DNA of 64,000 bases from Hemerocallis citrina. Its lineage: Eukaryota > Streptophyta > Magnoliopsida > Asparagales > Asphodelaceae. The position numbers were made by a program, and so were the translations under genes. Positions 1 through 12,345 of the stretch are shown piece after piece. The notes under the pieces are model-generated. The model searched no databases. It was not told the DNA's origin and saw nothing but the letters and a program-made list of their open reading frames with translations. The DNA lies in assembly GCA_017893485.1 (NCBI GenBank), contig CM030362.1, positions 183,108,175 to 183,172,174 on the forward strand, written 5' to 3'. Each line of letters starts with the position of its first letter. Position 1 is the stretch's first letter.

Positions 1-760
1 ATAATCACATCAAGAACGATCAAAACCGAAGTTGTTTCATGTCAATTTTGTGTCGTAAGGCAACTATGGTCAATAGCACTATAGAGACAATACTCATCAA
101 ACATACATCACACACGAGTTGTCTCTAGAACCCAACCACACTACAAGCGAAATTTATGACTTGTATCATACAAAGGAATTGAGTAGAAGTTACTTGCCTT
201 AACCAAAGACAAAACGAACACCAAGAATAATGGGAACGGATTCCCAGCAACGAACAAAACCCTTGAACAAAGATCACGAACCTAAGAAATCACACAACCA
301 CACGTGCAATCCACATGCACGTGCAACCCAAGAGAGAGGGAGAGTGCGGTCGGGGAGTGGCGGTGGTGGTGCTGGCCGATGCTTGCACTGCTGCTGCTAC
401 TGCTGTCGGCATCGAAGGACGGGGAGACGACGAGAGAGAGATGGACGGGATGGAGATGCGGTGGAGTTTGATGGTGCTTGGGGTGATGGCGGCTAGGGTG
501 TTCGGGTGGGCTGGCGACGGGAGTAGGGTGCAAGCGGGAAAAAGGGGGTGATCGGGTTGGGGTTATTTAGGGTTAGGGTTTAGGTAGGGGGGTTAGTTTA
601 TGTAGGGTTTGGATTAGGGTTTTTAGTAGGATTGTGGGTAATTGGGTATTGGGTATATTTGGGTTTATTAGGAGTAGTAGTAGGAGATTGGGTTGTAGGC
701 TAATTTGGTCTTGATAGTTAATTAGGGATCAAAAGCAATATGAATAGTAATAGGATTAGC
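1..760. other. Unassigned sequence with a telomere-like TTTAGGG-related tract
   Basis: No supportable gene. Short open frames between about 230 and 550 run on both strands through a GC-rich, GGT/GCT-repeat segment and look like compositional artefacts. From about 555 to 650 the plus strand carries degenerate GGGTTTAGGG-like repeats, resembling either interstitial telomeric repeats or a telo-box-rich leader read on the minus strand. No family could be assigned. Confidence 0.3.
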
Positions 761-1029
761 AACCCAAAACACCACGAGCACTCAACAAAACAAAATAAGA
801 GAGCAAGAACCAATGAAGAGTGAAATAATAATAACGATCAAGAACAAATTAAGGGACAGAAAAATAAATCACAAGAAGATCAATATGAACAAAAATTAAT
901 ATATATATATTGGGAACAACCCCCATATACGGTCTAAAATACAAGAAGAGTATAAATACTCAAGAAAGAAGAAAAAAAATACACCAAGAATACGAAAAAC
1001 GAAAAACAGGGGTTACAGTAAGAGAAAAA

Positions 1030-1400
1030 TACAAATATGAGGGCCTCGGATCTATGGTGTGAGAGTATTCATAGGTTGCCTGCTTGATGAGTCATGTCAT
1101 GGCGTGGATACTACTCCGGAATTATCGGGACCGTGGCTATGCTTGTGATGTGTTTGGTGACTACGAGTAGTGCCATCTTTCCATGACAGAGGCTGAATTG
1201 TCCTTAAGCTCTGCATGATGGGTCATGTCACGACGTGAGATTTCTCTCCAGGATGTCTGGACATGGGCTCGTAACTCATAGAACATGTAGGATATTTACC
1301 GTAGTTACCGTAGTAGTTTAACTTATGGCGAGGGAATCAACCCTACATGATGAAGAACGATTAAGGGCTTGCCCTCGGACCTATGTAGTATGAGATGTAT
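1030..1400. repeat. Imperfect internal duplication in LTR-like sequence
   Basis: Two related blocks are visible. A GATGAGTCATGTCATGGCGT-type string near 1086 recurs in altered form near 1216 (GATGGGTCATGTCACGACGT). A CCTCGGATCTATG-type string near 1044 recurs near 1374 (CCTCGGACCTATG). There is no coding potential. This could be part of the upstream half of the LTR that ends at 1878. Confidence 0.35.
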
Positions 1401-1499
1401 AGAATCCGAACAAATGCGCATTAGTGTCATTTAATATAAATAACTGCAATAAGGATTAAGTGCACAGCACCCACGATATCAATAGGATAGTCCCTCTTT

Positions 1500-1878
1500 A
1501 GCTTTGTTTGTGATCAAGTTTGTGGTTTGTTAAAGTATTTAAGAATCGTTATACTTTCGGCATAGCGAGGATGGCTGTGTATAATATTTCGTCGGTTGTA
1601 AGCAACTGACGTGCCCACAGTTTCTATACAGGATAAAGTGATTGACAAGACTAAAGATTGATTGCTGCTTAAAGAATGTTCAAGTTATTATTGAATTCAT
1701 GTATTATGTGTTACAGTTGTACATTTATCATTGTTGTATTTTATTTATTCCGCTGCATGTTGATGTAAAAGACTCTGATATAAATAAAAGTTTTAAATTC
1801 CTTGTAAATTGTACAAAGTGAAGTGTAAATATCCTTTGGAACTTCGAATTCAGTCTTATTTGGAATTCGGCGTGTTAC
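1500..1878 (+). repeat. Probable 3' part of a Ty3/gypsy-like LTR (plus orientation)
   Basis: Non-coding AT-rich sequence ending in GGCGTGTTACA at 1878, a terminus typical of plant Ty3/gypsy chromovirus LTRs. No matching TGTAAC start or target duplication was identified, so the 5' boundary is open. The call rests on the terminal motif only. Confidence 0.35.
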
Positions 1879-2309
1879 ATCTTTGCTCCTTTCTCACTTG
1901 TAACTGCCTCTTCTCCCTAATCCCTTTCAGTCGCCTTCTGCTTTGAGGATTGTGGTGGTTTTTGGTCGGTGTTCGACCCTCGATTCCTTCGCTGGTATTG
2001 TCTTTTGTTAGTTTTACTTTTATTCTATTTACTTGCATTTGGTGCTCAATTTTGTGACCATCTATCATATTTAGTTGGGTTTGTCCCTATCTTAGCTCAG
2101 ATTTGGTGATCTGCTTGATCAATAGTTCTTAATGTTCACCATATTACTATTCTCAATTAGCTGTGTTCACCTTATTACTATTCCCCATTAATGTCTCCTT
2201 TTCCTCCTGTCTAGATCGATTATTTCTTTGATCTTGGCTACAGTTCTTATTGGCAAACCGAGTCAAAGTTTTGTTGTTAACTCAGTGCTTCTACTCTTTG
2301 CTATTTTGT

Positions 2310-2760
2310 TGTTAGTGTTGGTGTATGCCCTAGAGGTCAGCCGTCTATTGACTTTACATTGTATCATGATATTTATTTCATATACAAGGTATTTTATTTA
2401 TTGTGTTGTTTATTGTGATTAAATGAACATAATAAAGTCCTTAGAATAGTATGTTCAATACCATGGGACATCAAGTGCATGACTTGATTGTGAGATCGTA
2501 TTAGTTGAAATCAGAACACTATTCTTAAATATTCCTAGTCAAGTATTATTGTGAATTAGGACAACAATAATACACAGAGACTAGTATATGCCTAGACTGA
2601 TGACCATATCTCATGGGTCAAGGATATGACATATCAAGTCTTCACATCAGTACATATTAGAGTAGTAATGTACTGGATTAGCCCACTATGAGAACACTGC
2701 ATGGATCGTTATGTGAGTATCATGAGCGATGGTAACCCCCGTTCCGGCCAATACATATCT
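2310..2760 (+). mobile_element. Fragment of a Ty1/copia LTR related to the LTRs at 53 kb and 61 kb
   Basis: The segment begins TGTTAGTGT followed by GCCCTAGAGG. It then follows, in the same order, words found in the reverse complement of the copia LTR at 53121-54651: AAAGTCCTTAGA, CCTAGTCAAGTATTATT, AATAATACA, GAGACTAGTAT, CTGATGACCA, TCTCATGGGTCA and CCCACTATGAGA. Similarity fades near 2730-2760 and no internal region follows. It is an old LTR fragment of the same superfamily branch in the opposite orientation. Confidence 0.65.
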
Positions 2761-3299
2761 TCTGTGTATTTTCGGTATTTCGGTTCCTTATAAATTATTT
2801 TCCGCTCATAAATTCTTTTTGTTTTAAAATTTATTGTGGGATCTTCTATTATTAAAGTCCTTACTAATCATAAATTGTGTTTGCAGCTATTTTTCAAATG
2901 ATTATATTTTATCACAAATCTTATTTCATTCTATAAGTTTATTTCTTTTCATATTTGATTAATTATTTACATTTTAGGCCAATTCCAATCCTAATATTAT
3001 TCATGATTATTTTAAAGTCGGGCTCCTAATTCAATATATCCCATTATTATTTGATTATCTATTTGCTTTGATTGAGCTCAATCCATTCTTATGATAATTA
3101 TTATCTTTTTAATTTTCTTTTTAAAAGAAATCCGAATCCAATTCTCTATTGAGTAAAACCCATATATTATTATTCATTATTATTATTATTATTTTTCCTT
3201 AAAAACAATCTAAGCCCAAACCAGTTCAATCTTATTATTATTATTATTATTTTTTTTATAAAATCCCAACCCAACTTCAGTAATCCAAACCCACCTGCC

Positions 3300-3383
<84 letters not shown>

Positions 3384-3420
3384 CTAATCCTAATCATATA
3401 TTTAAACCATAATCATCTAC
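2761..3420. repeat. AT-rich region with ATT-rich tracts and a long (TA)n microsatellite
   Basis: Contains ATT-repeat stretches around 3165-3195 and 3230-3255 and an uninterrupted (TA)n run from about 3303 to 3381. No open frame or element termini were recognised. Confidence 0.7.
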
Positions 3421-4400
3421 TTAACCTAAACCCCTCTCACTATAGCCGCCAACATAATCAACCCATGACCTAAATCCTAACTGCATCCCCCATTAATCTC
3501 CAGCAAATCCCTCCACTAAACACCACTAATCACTCTAATCAACTCCTTAACCCCCGTCATCACCTCCAACCTCTACCTTCATCCCCGAAGCTCAACAACC
3601 CATCGACTGCATCTCCTCCTTCCATTCGATTGCTGAACCTCCGCCAACGCCCACTCCTGCACCACAAGCCCGACTGCACTTAACTCCACCGCAACATCTC
3701 CTTCACCGCAGCCTGCCATCGCCATTGTTGCTACTTTCTGTTGCAGCAGTGAGCACCGCTTCAATCCATCTTTATCCTGACCCGCTCCCCCTTGCTACTC
3801 TACCACCATTCCCCCGATTGCGGATCAACTCAACCCTATCGATGGCCCTAACGCCCCGTTGCTCCTCCTTACCGTCGCCGATCACCCCGACCAGCATCAC
3901 CTCCTCCAACTGCCATCCCCTCAACTCCATTACCCCCGTTGCCCTTCGCCGCATCCCGATGCTCCTCCATTGCCACAACCACCTAAGTCGACCCCGATCA
4001 CCTCCTCCATTTTGCCGTCAACTTATCATTGCACCATCTCCCCCATCTTCGTCCTGAGTGTCGCCCCAGTCACCATCGAGCGTAGTCAGCTTCACCTCGA
4101 CCCCACGACCCACTACCTCCATTGTCAAAGCCTCACCTGCAACCAGATCGACCCCTTAGCTGGCACTGTTGCCGTTACTACCATTATCGCTATGGCAGCA
4201 AATCACTTGCTGCGTTATCGTCATCAAGCCATTGTTGCTGTCGTATCACTATTGTTGCTGTGTTTTCATTGTCGCCATTGTCGTTGGAATTCTACTCTTT
4301 CAGTTATTCGCTCACATTCGAAATCATCTTCGTAAAAAGGCAAACATCTCTTGTACACATTTTATTGATCCTGTGTAAGCATTTCCTTTGACTTCGTGTA
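3421..4400. other. Strongly strand-asymmetric C-rich stretch, no convincing gene
   Basis: The plus strand is rich in C and in CCA/CTC triplets. This opens several overlapping frames of up to about 158 codons, rich in Pro, His, Ser and Leu in one frame and cysteine/leucine in another. The same bias in three frames, with no recognisable domain, argues for composition rather than coding. It may be the continuation of the LTR starting at 2310 or another retroelement leader. Confidence 0.4.
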
Positions 4401-6170
4401 AGTAGTTTCTGTATTGATTATTGTATTGTTACATGACTTGTGATCTTTCCACGTTTAAATCCATCGTTATAAACATTGAATCACTCCATTTGCCTCTGTT
4501 GATTCAATACCCACAAAAAAATTGCAGATTTCATTTTCACAACAGACATTGCATGGACACGAATTAGAATCATATATGAATATGTGTATATGTAGATAAA
4601 TATAGTGATTTGAATGAATTTTGGTTGTATGTAATATTATTTTTTTATTTGTAAATTAATATTGTAGAAATAATAATTTCCATCATGTTAACAACCGGAA
4701 TCCATTCTAATTACTGGATGTGAACGTATGTTCAATTCTAGTTATTAACTATATGTGTGTAAACCAAAATCGTTACAATTGCAAATGTTTTATTTCGGTC
4801 CTGCTGGTTATTCAAACTTATAGTAAGATTATGACCTAGTTACTGAAAATATAATTTAAAGATTTGTAAGTAAAAGTTGTATCCCTGTGTCTGGAATCTA
4901 GAGCAACTGACGGTTTTGCAATCCGGTTTACGGATCGCAAGATATTCAAATTTTCATACTGCGACGTCTGAATTCCAGAGTACAGTCTGAAAATACATTA
5001 CCATGTTAATTGAAACTATAGATTTAAATCAAGAATTAAGACCTGAGATTAATTGTGTTGTTGCTGAACACTGTTAAGAACTAAATTATGGTTTTATAAG
5101 ATTTTAAAATGAATTTACAGTCCATTTTTGTATATAAGAACTTGACCCTGACATGCTGTCTGAACATGAAACCAATAAAGAATGAAATTTTACACATAGC
5201 TAATGTGATTATAATATATTGTGTGAATATGCGTTGGAACCGTCAGGAAGTTTAGTTTATAGAACCCTTGGCGGAATCTGATTTGCTTCCCCATAGGAAC
5301 GGAAAATTCAGTTTTTGTAGAGCAACGTCTTGCTGTCCAAAATTGTATTTTCATGTTTAATTATAAATATGTTAAAATTTTGCATCTAATGAATTGCACT
5401 ACATACCATCCATTGTATAGTCATTGATACCTCATTGATATCATTCCTTGACACCCATTCCATCGATTGCATATTCATTATTCATTTTAATAAAATAATA
5501 ACAAGTCGGGGTAATAAGAGTCGACTTGGTAGTGAATAATTGGAGACTGTACTCGGAGAAGGGTCCTTGTTCTTGATTGATTATTGTTATGGATTGGGGA
5601 TTATTGATTGTGGATTATTGATTATTGATTATTTTTGCTGGGTACATGATCTGTAGAGTTCACTACTGAAGTCTAAACGATCACTTGTTTGTATGCACCG
5701 AACATGTGTATGGGGGGCAATATTACGTGCATTAGATAGGATAGTAAATGATGGTAGAATTAGGATCGACACTTACATTTTGACCATAGCTATTGTTATC
5801 AACATTGATTATTGATTATTGTTTAATGATCATTGCACCATTGACCATCGTTTACTAACCAATATATATCAAATTTTGATCTTGTTATCGTTTATCATTT
5901 ATTGATATTCATATCATTCAAATTTCTTGTTCTTATTATATCATCCCATTTTTTTTTGTTTCTTTGCTTGCTACTACTTGTGCCCGAAGTTTGTTCTAAC
6001 GAGTACTCTTCATCGTTCTTTTTAGTTATTGTTTATACATGTGCAGACGAAGGGACACTGAAGGAACTTGGTGAACCGTTTACTGCATTGTATACTCTCA
6101 GACTTTTTTTTAAGTTCTTGTATCTCAGATATTGGTTATTGCAATATATTCATGTTCCTGTGATTATTAG
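4401..6170. other. AT-rich sequence with nothing recognised
   Basis: No domain-bearing open frame, TIR or LTR terminus seen. Runs of GATTATTGATTATTG-type simple repeats occur near 5570-5640 and 5805-5825. A 90-codon open frame at 5902 is hydrophobic and low in complexity, and I do not support it as a gene. Confidence 0.5.
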
Positions 6171-6179
6171 TTGAGCTTA

Positions 6180-6870
6180 CTGATATTGTACAGCTTATGG
6201 ATGATATAAGTTGGTATACTTATATTATTCGCTGGGCCTCAGTTACGTGCTCGTGATTCCGTATTCTGGGAAGCGGCGCGCGTAGCGATTCTCACAGTGA
6301 CCATGCTGTACGTGGTCCTTTGACTTGAAGTCACTATGGTTCCCTACATGAGAAGTTATATATTTTAATACCATCAAACGTCGCCTGTGATAAAGTAATT
6401 ATAAAGTCGGCTATTGGACATACTATGAATCATGCGGAGGGATGTGAGTGACTTAGACATGTTTTATTCCTCTTACATAACATGAGCGATATCTTTGGGC
6501 CCCTTGATTGAGTGAACTGCAAAATGTATGACCGTACTCAAATGAGTCAATATGAGATATTGATCTCATTTGTTTTAATTAGTCTAATCGAACATCAAGA
6601 AACCAAAGATTGAACTATACAAGGGTGACACGCTCCATGTCTTGTGGTCAACTAAGATATCTGGACAAAATCACTAGACTACATGGTAACATTGGTCACT
6701 GATAGGTTATATCGAATCACTAGCATTCCCGTTACTTGAGTAGCAGTGATGTATTGCTAGATATCACTCACTATTTGTAACACTAAAATAAGATTTTAGT
6801 ATTTCTGTCAACGTAATGGGAACTTACAGGGTCACACATTTAGACTTGATCGAAATTGGGATTTTAATTC
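6180..6870 (+). repeat. Probable LTR-retrotransposon LTR fragment
   Basis: Long non-coding tract with the composition of a plant LTR: GTCACTATGGTTCCCTACATG at about 6331, GGGCCCCTTGATTGAGTGAAC at about 6497, and GGGAACTTACAGGGTCACACA near 6819. I recall similar tracts in LTR elements of many eudicots, but no termini or target duplication could be fixed here, so family and boundaries are inferred. Confidence 0.35.
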
Positions 6871-7035
6871 ATAAAATGAATTTAATTGGAAATCCAAGTA
6901 AGATTTGGAATCCTAACATTGGTTGGACAATTAATTAGATTAACGGGCCAAGCAAAATTAGTAGCCCACACATGAATCTGACCTAGGTTGGATTGTAAGC
7001 CCGACAGCCTCACTACTCTCTTAAGGTGGATTTCC

Positions 7036-7036
<1 letters not shown>

Positions 7037-7066
<30 letters not shown>

Positions 7067-7100
7067 CGTACGTACGTACGTACGTACGTATGTATGTATG
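7037..7100. repeat. Compound microsatellite (TA)n-(TACG)n-(TATG)n
   Basis: Directly visible: TA repeats to about 7065, then ACGT/TACG repeats, then TATG repeats to 7100. A stepwise change of the repeat unit within one tract suggests point mutation followed by slippage. Confidence 0.9.
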
Positions 7101-7152
7101 GGAAAATTAACAAGGAAAAAACCCTAGAAAGTGAGAGAGAGAGGAGGAGTAA

Positions 7153-10100
7153 TGTAACGCCCCAGATCCCCGTTACCGGACATCCGTGACGCAACAAGAA
7201 TCTTTGTCTTCAAATGCATCTCAACATAGTAATAACACGGAAATTTAAAAACTTTTTATTGCCAAATAAGGTCATTACATCATCGATTATAACCAATATC
7301 TTGTGCTTGAACAAGAATACAAATTACATTAACTCATTACATCTTATTATAAAATATCCACCAACTCCACTTGTAAAGCTATCAGCTGCCTCCTGGAATG
7401 GTAATCAACTGATCACCTCCGACACTCCGCTGAGTGGTCAATCTGCTTCCCTGAGACTTGCTCCTCAGCTTGAGTCTTTCGCACACGAATCTGATATCTC
7501 TGCACATGTTCGAAAGGTAGGACCGGTACCTAAAAGGTGGGGAACGTCAGTACTTCGACTGACGCAATGCTGATAAGAAACAACAATATCCAAACTGGCG
7601 ACCACAAACCATATTGAATGGAAAAAGAAACGTGCATCCTAATTCCCTAGTATTCGTGTATGCCATAATCCAACAACTAAATGCACTAATCGCATGCCTA
7701 TTCTAAAGCAAGCAAGACTTGGGGACTCTGGATCCGCATGCATCCCATACTACATGCGTTCCAGACCAAAGCATGGCATAATCTAATGCACAGAACAAAG
7801 AATGCACATGATGCACCTACTCTAATGCAATTCATTTGAGAACGTATGCATCCCATACTACATACTTCCCCAAAATCAACTTCAATGGAAACATATGCAT
7901 CCCATACTACATACTTTCCAAGGAGTTCGCCTCTCCTGATTGTAGGGTTCAATCCCTCGCCATGCATGCTATCCTTGTACTCATCCTGTTCCCAATAGAT
8001 GTTCGTGTCTGAGGAGGTTGCCGTCTTTCGGTCTAGTCCCGTACTGTAGTCCCTAGAGGTGGTGGTCGTGTTTTTCACTTAGTACTTGCACACGGACCTC
8101 ACTCAAGGAGCCGTGAAAACTTTCCGGTACGAAACCATGTACCCTATAACCTTCCGATACAAGCCATGCACCTAATGACGCCAATGATAGAATAAACCAC
8201 GTGCATAGGAACATGACGACTTCGAGGGTCAAATCCCCCTATCCAACAGGAGCACCTCTCGTCGGATTAACAGATCGAGATATGAGACCATGAACTCAAA
8301 ACCTGAGAACCGAAAACGTATTCCCACGACAGGAAAAGTACAACACCTGACTATAGTCTACTAGTAATAATGCAATGTACAAACTCCTAATACTTCTCTA
8401 GTCCAAGACTCACTCTAACCATTCAGGTAAGAGATGATTGCTCCCAACTCTGCCCATCGACTATTGGCCCTGGTGACATAAGTCCCGCTCACCACCTCCC
8501 CTAGCTCGGATTCATCCCTTACCATGGCCCGCGTTCATCCTTAACCGGCATGAAATGCAACTTGACGGCACCACTCGGACGTCCAACACCTCGGTGGAAG
8601 TTTATATCTAGGGTCGATAGGCATAGGGTATTACCCTACCATAGTGACTAACTCGAGTCACCACAATCCTCCACAGGAGTCATAACAACAAGACCAGCAA
8701 AAGATACCATACATCCCCAAACAAATGAGTTATCAACTCTAAGACACTCAAAAGGAATGGGTTCTACCCAACACTTAGCCAAAACCATCACTAAAACAAC
8801 TAATGGTGTTCTGCCTGAAACTTTAAAAGATCATAACTCCCACAATACAACTCAGATTTGAGTATTCAAGCCCAATCTGGAAAGGTAAAGACATAGGCTA
8901 CAACTCTCTAGTTGACCATCACCTCAGATTCAGTCATCTAAATCCTCAAATTGGCCTCACAAGCCTCAGCCTATGTACTTCCTGTACACTGGCTGTACCT
9001 TACCAGTAGCATAAAACACTACATACTCATCGGAATGATACTAATCTAGGTTCTGTGGAAAGATGTGAATGTTCTCTACAACTCACTAGTTGATCGCCAA
9101 TCCAAATTATATCATTTGATCACCCTAAAATAGACATTACTCTCAGGTATACAGAACCACATATAAGACAATACTCAAACAGAGCCTTCAGCTCAAACCT
9201 GGTTTCTGTTCAGTCTTATAAAAATCATATTAAATAATCCACTCACAGGAATTTTCTCACATAAGGCTTGTTGAAAAGCTCTAGATGTCTACTACAATTA
9301 CCTAACAGAACCCTTTCTCAAAATCTGCTCTTACAGAGCCTCAAATGTATCATTTTATCAGGTGTCCATTCTAACTGAATTAAGCACAGTACATGCTAAA
9401 AATTTTATCATAAATCACATAATGATCAAATAGTCACCAAATTTGCATTACAGAAACTAGAAATCATTATGAACAATGTGAAAAAAGATTCATATCCAAA
9501 TTCCAAGTATCAATGAGTTCTATCTATTTTAAACATGCATAAAGATCATACTGTTCTTCAGTTACAGTCTTAACTTCTGTTGATAGATTAATTTTGAAAA
9601 TACATGTAACTTCATCCAAATAAATTCATGATTTTTTCCTTAGTGTCTAGATACATGCAAGGAATCATGGTAAAAATTTCAGCCATAAATTATTTTCCAA
9701 TTAATTATAAGAAATTCCACAAGCTCAGTCATCACAATAAACAGATTCTGTTCCTGCATTACGGCTCTGTCCCAAAAATAAATTTTATTAAAATACTAAA
9801 CATCATCAGAAAATTCCAAAATAATTCATGAATCTTCTAGACATGTATGAGATCAATCTGTGAAAGTTTCATCATCAAATTCCAAGTAGTTTGTTCTCGA
9901 AAAAATTGAGAAAATGACATGCAGATCAAGATTTTCTGTTCTAGTTTCAGATTACTAACAATATACTATTAGATAATCATTCTAAGGCTACCACTACTCG
10001 TGAATGCAAGAAAATCAACAAGAATGAACATGAATGAGATTAGAGAACTCCTCACCCTGAATTTCTTGAGAAGATGTGGTGGTCTTGAGTTTGCTCTCCA

Positions 10101-10530
10101 AAGATCTTACTCCAAGCTTGAGAACTCCTCTTCAATTGCTCATTTCTTTCTCTCATTCTCTTTCTCTCTTTTTTTTTTTGTGTTCTAAAATTTCCAGAGC
10201 TTGGGAGGGGAAAAGAAAGGGTTATAATGAGAAGGGGAGTGAGGAAAGAGGGAGGAAAGAGAGGGGGGGAGGGGGGGGTGTAGGCCGACCACTAGGGGGG
10301 TAGGGGTAGGCTAGGTGGTTTTGCACAAAACCATGTCTAGCACTTGGTTTTTTGAGTTGGAGTTGGGCTGAACTTATTTGGTTTTGATCAACCTCCAAAT
10401 GAGATATGAGAGGTTAGATTTGAGTGTATGCAAAGTATACCCATTGTAGCTTCATGCAATTACTTATTTACATACGTACCGCACTCAAAACTAGTGCATG
10501 TACTAGTTTAGGTCCGTCTCATTCTTGCGC
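7153..10530 (-). repeat. Long non-coding LTR-retrotransposon-like tract (gypsy type terminus)
   Basis: Starts with TGTAACGCCCCAGATCCCCG, which on the minus strand reads as an LTR 3' end (GGGGCGTTACA). About 3.4 kb follow with no domain-bearing frame. Near 10050-10200 the minus strand enters an A-rich, GA-rich leader-like part, and 10200-10310 is G-rich on the plus strand. Probably a long gypsy-type LTR or a large non-autonomous derivative. The right boundary and target duplication were not found. Confidence 0.4.
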
Positions 10531-10601
10531 ATTGTCAAGAATGCAACCACCCACATGAACCGCCTCGCAACCACAAATAAATGCACCTCACATCATCATA
10601 C

Positions 10602-10604
<3 letters not shown>

Positions 10605-10667
<63 letters not shown>
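10605..10667. repeat. (TA)n microsatellite
   Basis: Uninterrupted TA repeat of about 60 bp abutting the hairpin MITE. A shorter TA run (10837-10852) lies on the MITE's other side. Confidence 0.95.
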
Positions 10668-10669
<2 letters not shown>

Positions 10670-10836
10670 GAAATGCTTAATTGAAAATGCAAATGTTGTG
10701 AAAACCCGTGAAAACAACCTAGGCCGTTGTTGGAAACAACGGCCTAGGTTATAATGCATTATAACCTAGGCCATTGTTGGCCTAGGTGGTTTTCCACGTT
10801 TTCACCGACATTTGCATTTTCAACTGAGCATTTCCC
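10668..10836. mobile_element. 169-bp hairpin MITE inserted in a TA repeat
   Basis: Ends are GGGAAATGCT and, inverted, AGCATTTCCC. The outer 29 nt of the two arms match at 27 positions and similarity continues inward for about 60 nt. The centre holds two further palindromes around CCTAGGCC, each able to fold on its own. The element is flanked by TA repeats, consistent with TA target duplication (Tc1/mariner-like) or with preferential insertion into TA microsatellites. No coding capacity. Confidence 0.8.
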
Positions 10837-10852
10837 TATATATATATATATA

Positions 10853-10890
10853 CTAGGTCTGCCCGTTGACACGTGCCTACGGCACGTCTT
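10853..10890 (-). mobile_element. Candidate Helitron 3' terminus (minus strand)
   Basis: On the minus strand a short perfect hairpin (ACGTGCC, loop, GGCACGT; plus 10871-10888) is followed by about 14 nt and then CTAG, with T as the next base. That is the expected layout of a plant Helitron 3' end: subterminal hairpin, then CTRR inserted before T. The body would extend to higher coordinates. No TC 5' end or Rep/helicase frame was found, so only the terminus is proposed. Confidence 0.4.
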
Positions 10891-12090
10891 CGGAACGGTG
10901 CTCCTGGTTTGATTATATAAAATAGTTTTGGAGGTCCAGCAAATTAATTGAAATAGCAAACATATTATATGAGAAAGTAGTATATCTACCTTTAATCTCA
11001 ATCATCGCTTTCTTGATCATTAGCTTGAACTTACCTGAAATGCACATAGTTTGTTACAAACACTGCATAGAGTTTTTTTTAACTTCAGCATCACTTTTAG
11101 GTGCTTGTAATAGTTATGCGAAGACATTATGATATAGGTTTTATAGAGCTTACTCTAATCCCATAACCACTACGAGCATGTCTAAATACAATGGTAATGC
11201 AAGTGCATGTGTGAAGGTATCTACAATACCAATAATCTAAACATTAGTTTGTCTGAGACTTAGTTTGCAATTGAAATATCTTTTATTATTATTTCAACCA
11301 AAATGAAATACATGAAGTTCTCAAAACTCTAATCCAAGCTAAGCATTTCTTTTATCTCCACTTTGTCTTCCCATTGCACCTTTATAAAAAAAATCAAAAT
11401 GAATGAATAACAAATTTACTTTAGCTGTCTTTTTTGAGTGGAGAGTTTGCACCCTTCACTGGTAAACTCTAGTCATCCCAATCCTATATATCCAAACATA
11501 CACTAAAAGTTCATATATGTTATGTTATCCATGGTTTCTAATAATCAGTGAAGGAAACTCTTCACGATAGTATTTTCTCTTGTAGTAAAGAAATTAATGT
11601 TGCATATTTGCCAAGTTATTTTAGGTTGCTAGTCAGCTTACCTGTCCTGCTATGGTTTAGAAGCCCAAATTGAGGCCACCAAATAATCCATAACTCACTT
11701 GCGTACACCTTAAATTAAAACCAATAAAAAAAACTCATCAAATAAATCACCAAATAAAAAAATTTTAAACTCAAAAATAAAACAATCATACCTCTCTGAA
11801 CTTAAATCCCATGCACACACAAAATTCAGGTCAACAAAAAACTAAGTAATCCTCTACACACAAAAAATTAAAAATTAGAATGAGAATTCGGTTAATGAGA
11901 TGAAATTAGAGTCGTCGCATCCCATATAGAGGCTCTCGATTTGGTGGAGGGGAGTCGCCGATACGGAGTCACTTAATATTCACGCTCGATTTGGTGGAGG
12001 GGAGTCACTGATACAGAATCAGCAGCGGATCAGATATCGGCGATGACCTCTTGATTGAGGTTCGACATTGGATTTGGACTTGAATTTGCT
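10891..12090. other. AT-rich sequence without recognisable gene; small direct duplication near 11.93-12.02 kb
   Basis: No domain-bearing frame. A block containing CTCGATTTGGTGGAGGGGAG followed by TCRCYGATACRGARTCA occurs twice, near 11934 and 11984. The rest could be the body of the candidate Helitron or intergenic DNA. Confidence 0.4.
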
Positions 12091-12345
12091 TTGAGATTTT
12101 CAAATTTTCAAAATTTCAAAATTTACAAATTTTCAAAATTTCAAATTTTAAAATTGTTCAAATTTTATAATTAGAAGAAACAAGAGAAACCCTTCTAGCC
12201 CCCCTCTAACAATTTCAAATTTCTTCTAACAATTTTGAAATTAGAAGAAATTTTAAAATTGTTCAAATTATTCAAATTTTCAAATTTTCAAATTTTTTAT
12301 GAAACTCTTTTTTTAAAAGTAGAAGAAACAAGAGAAACCCTTCTA
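12091..12345. repeat. AAATTTTC-type low-complexity tract with duplicated 31-bp block
   Basis: Repeats of CAAATTTT/CAAAATTT dominate. The block AGAAGAAACAAGAGAAACCC plus about 11 nt occurs at 12174 and again at 12320. This tract resembles the AT-rich sequence after the LINE poly-A tail at 20453, suggesting that the LINE inserted into one AT-rich region. Confidence 0.6.

Noticed and set aside
230..551. Overlapping 78-88-codon frames on both strands near the window start
   Set aside because: They follow GGT/GCT and GAC/GAG compositional repeats, overlap on both strands and contain no recognisable domain.
555..650. True chromosome end
   Set aside because: The GGGTTTAGGG-like units are few and degenerate and are followed by retroelement sequence on both sides, so this is not a telomere.
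3725..4391. 158-codon and other frames in the C-rich stretch
   Set aside because: Three frames are open simultaneously because of base composition; the products are low-complexity.
10535..11001. Frames encoding poly-Tyr-Ile through the TA microsatellite
   Set aside because: They are translations of (TA)n and of the hairpin MITE.
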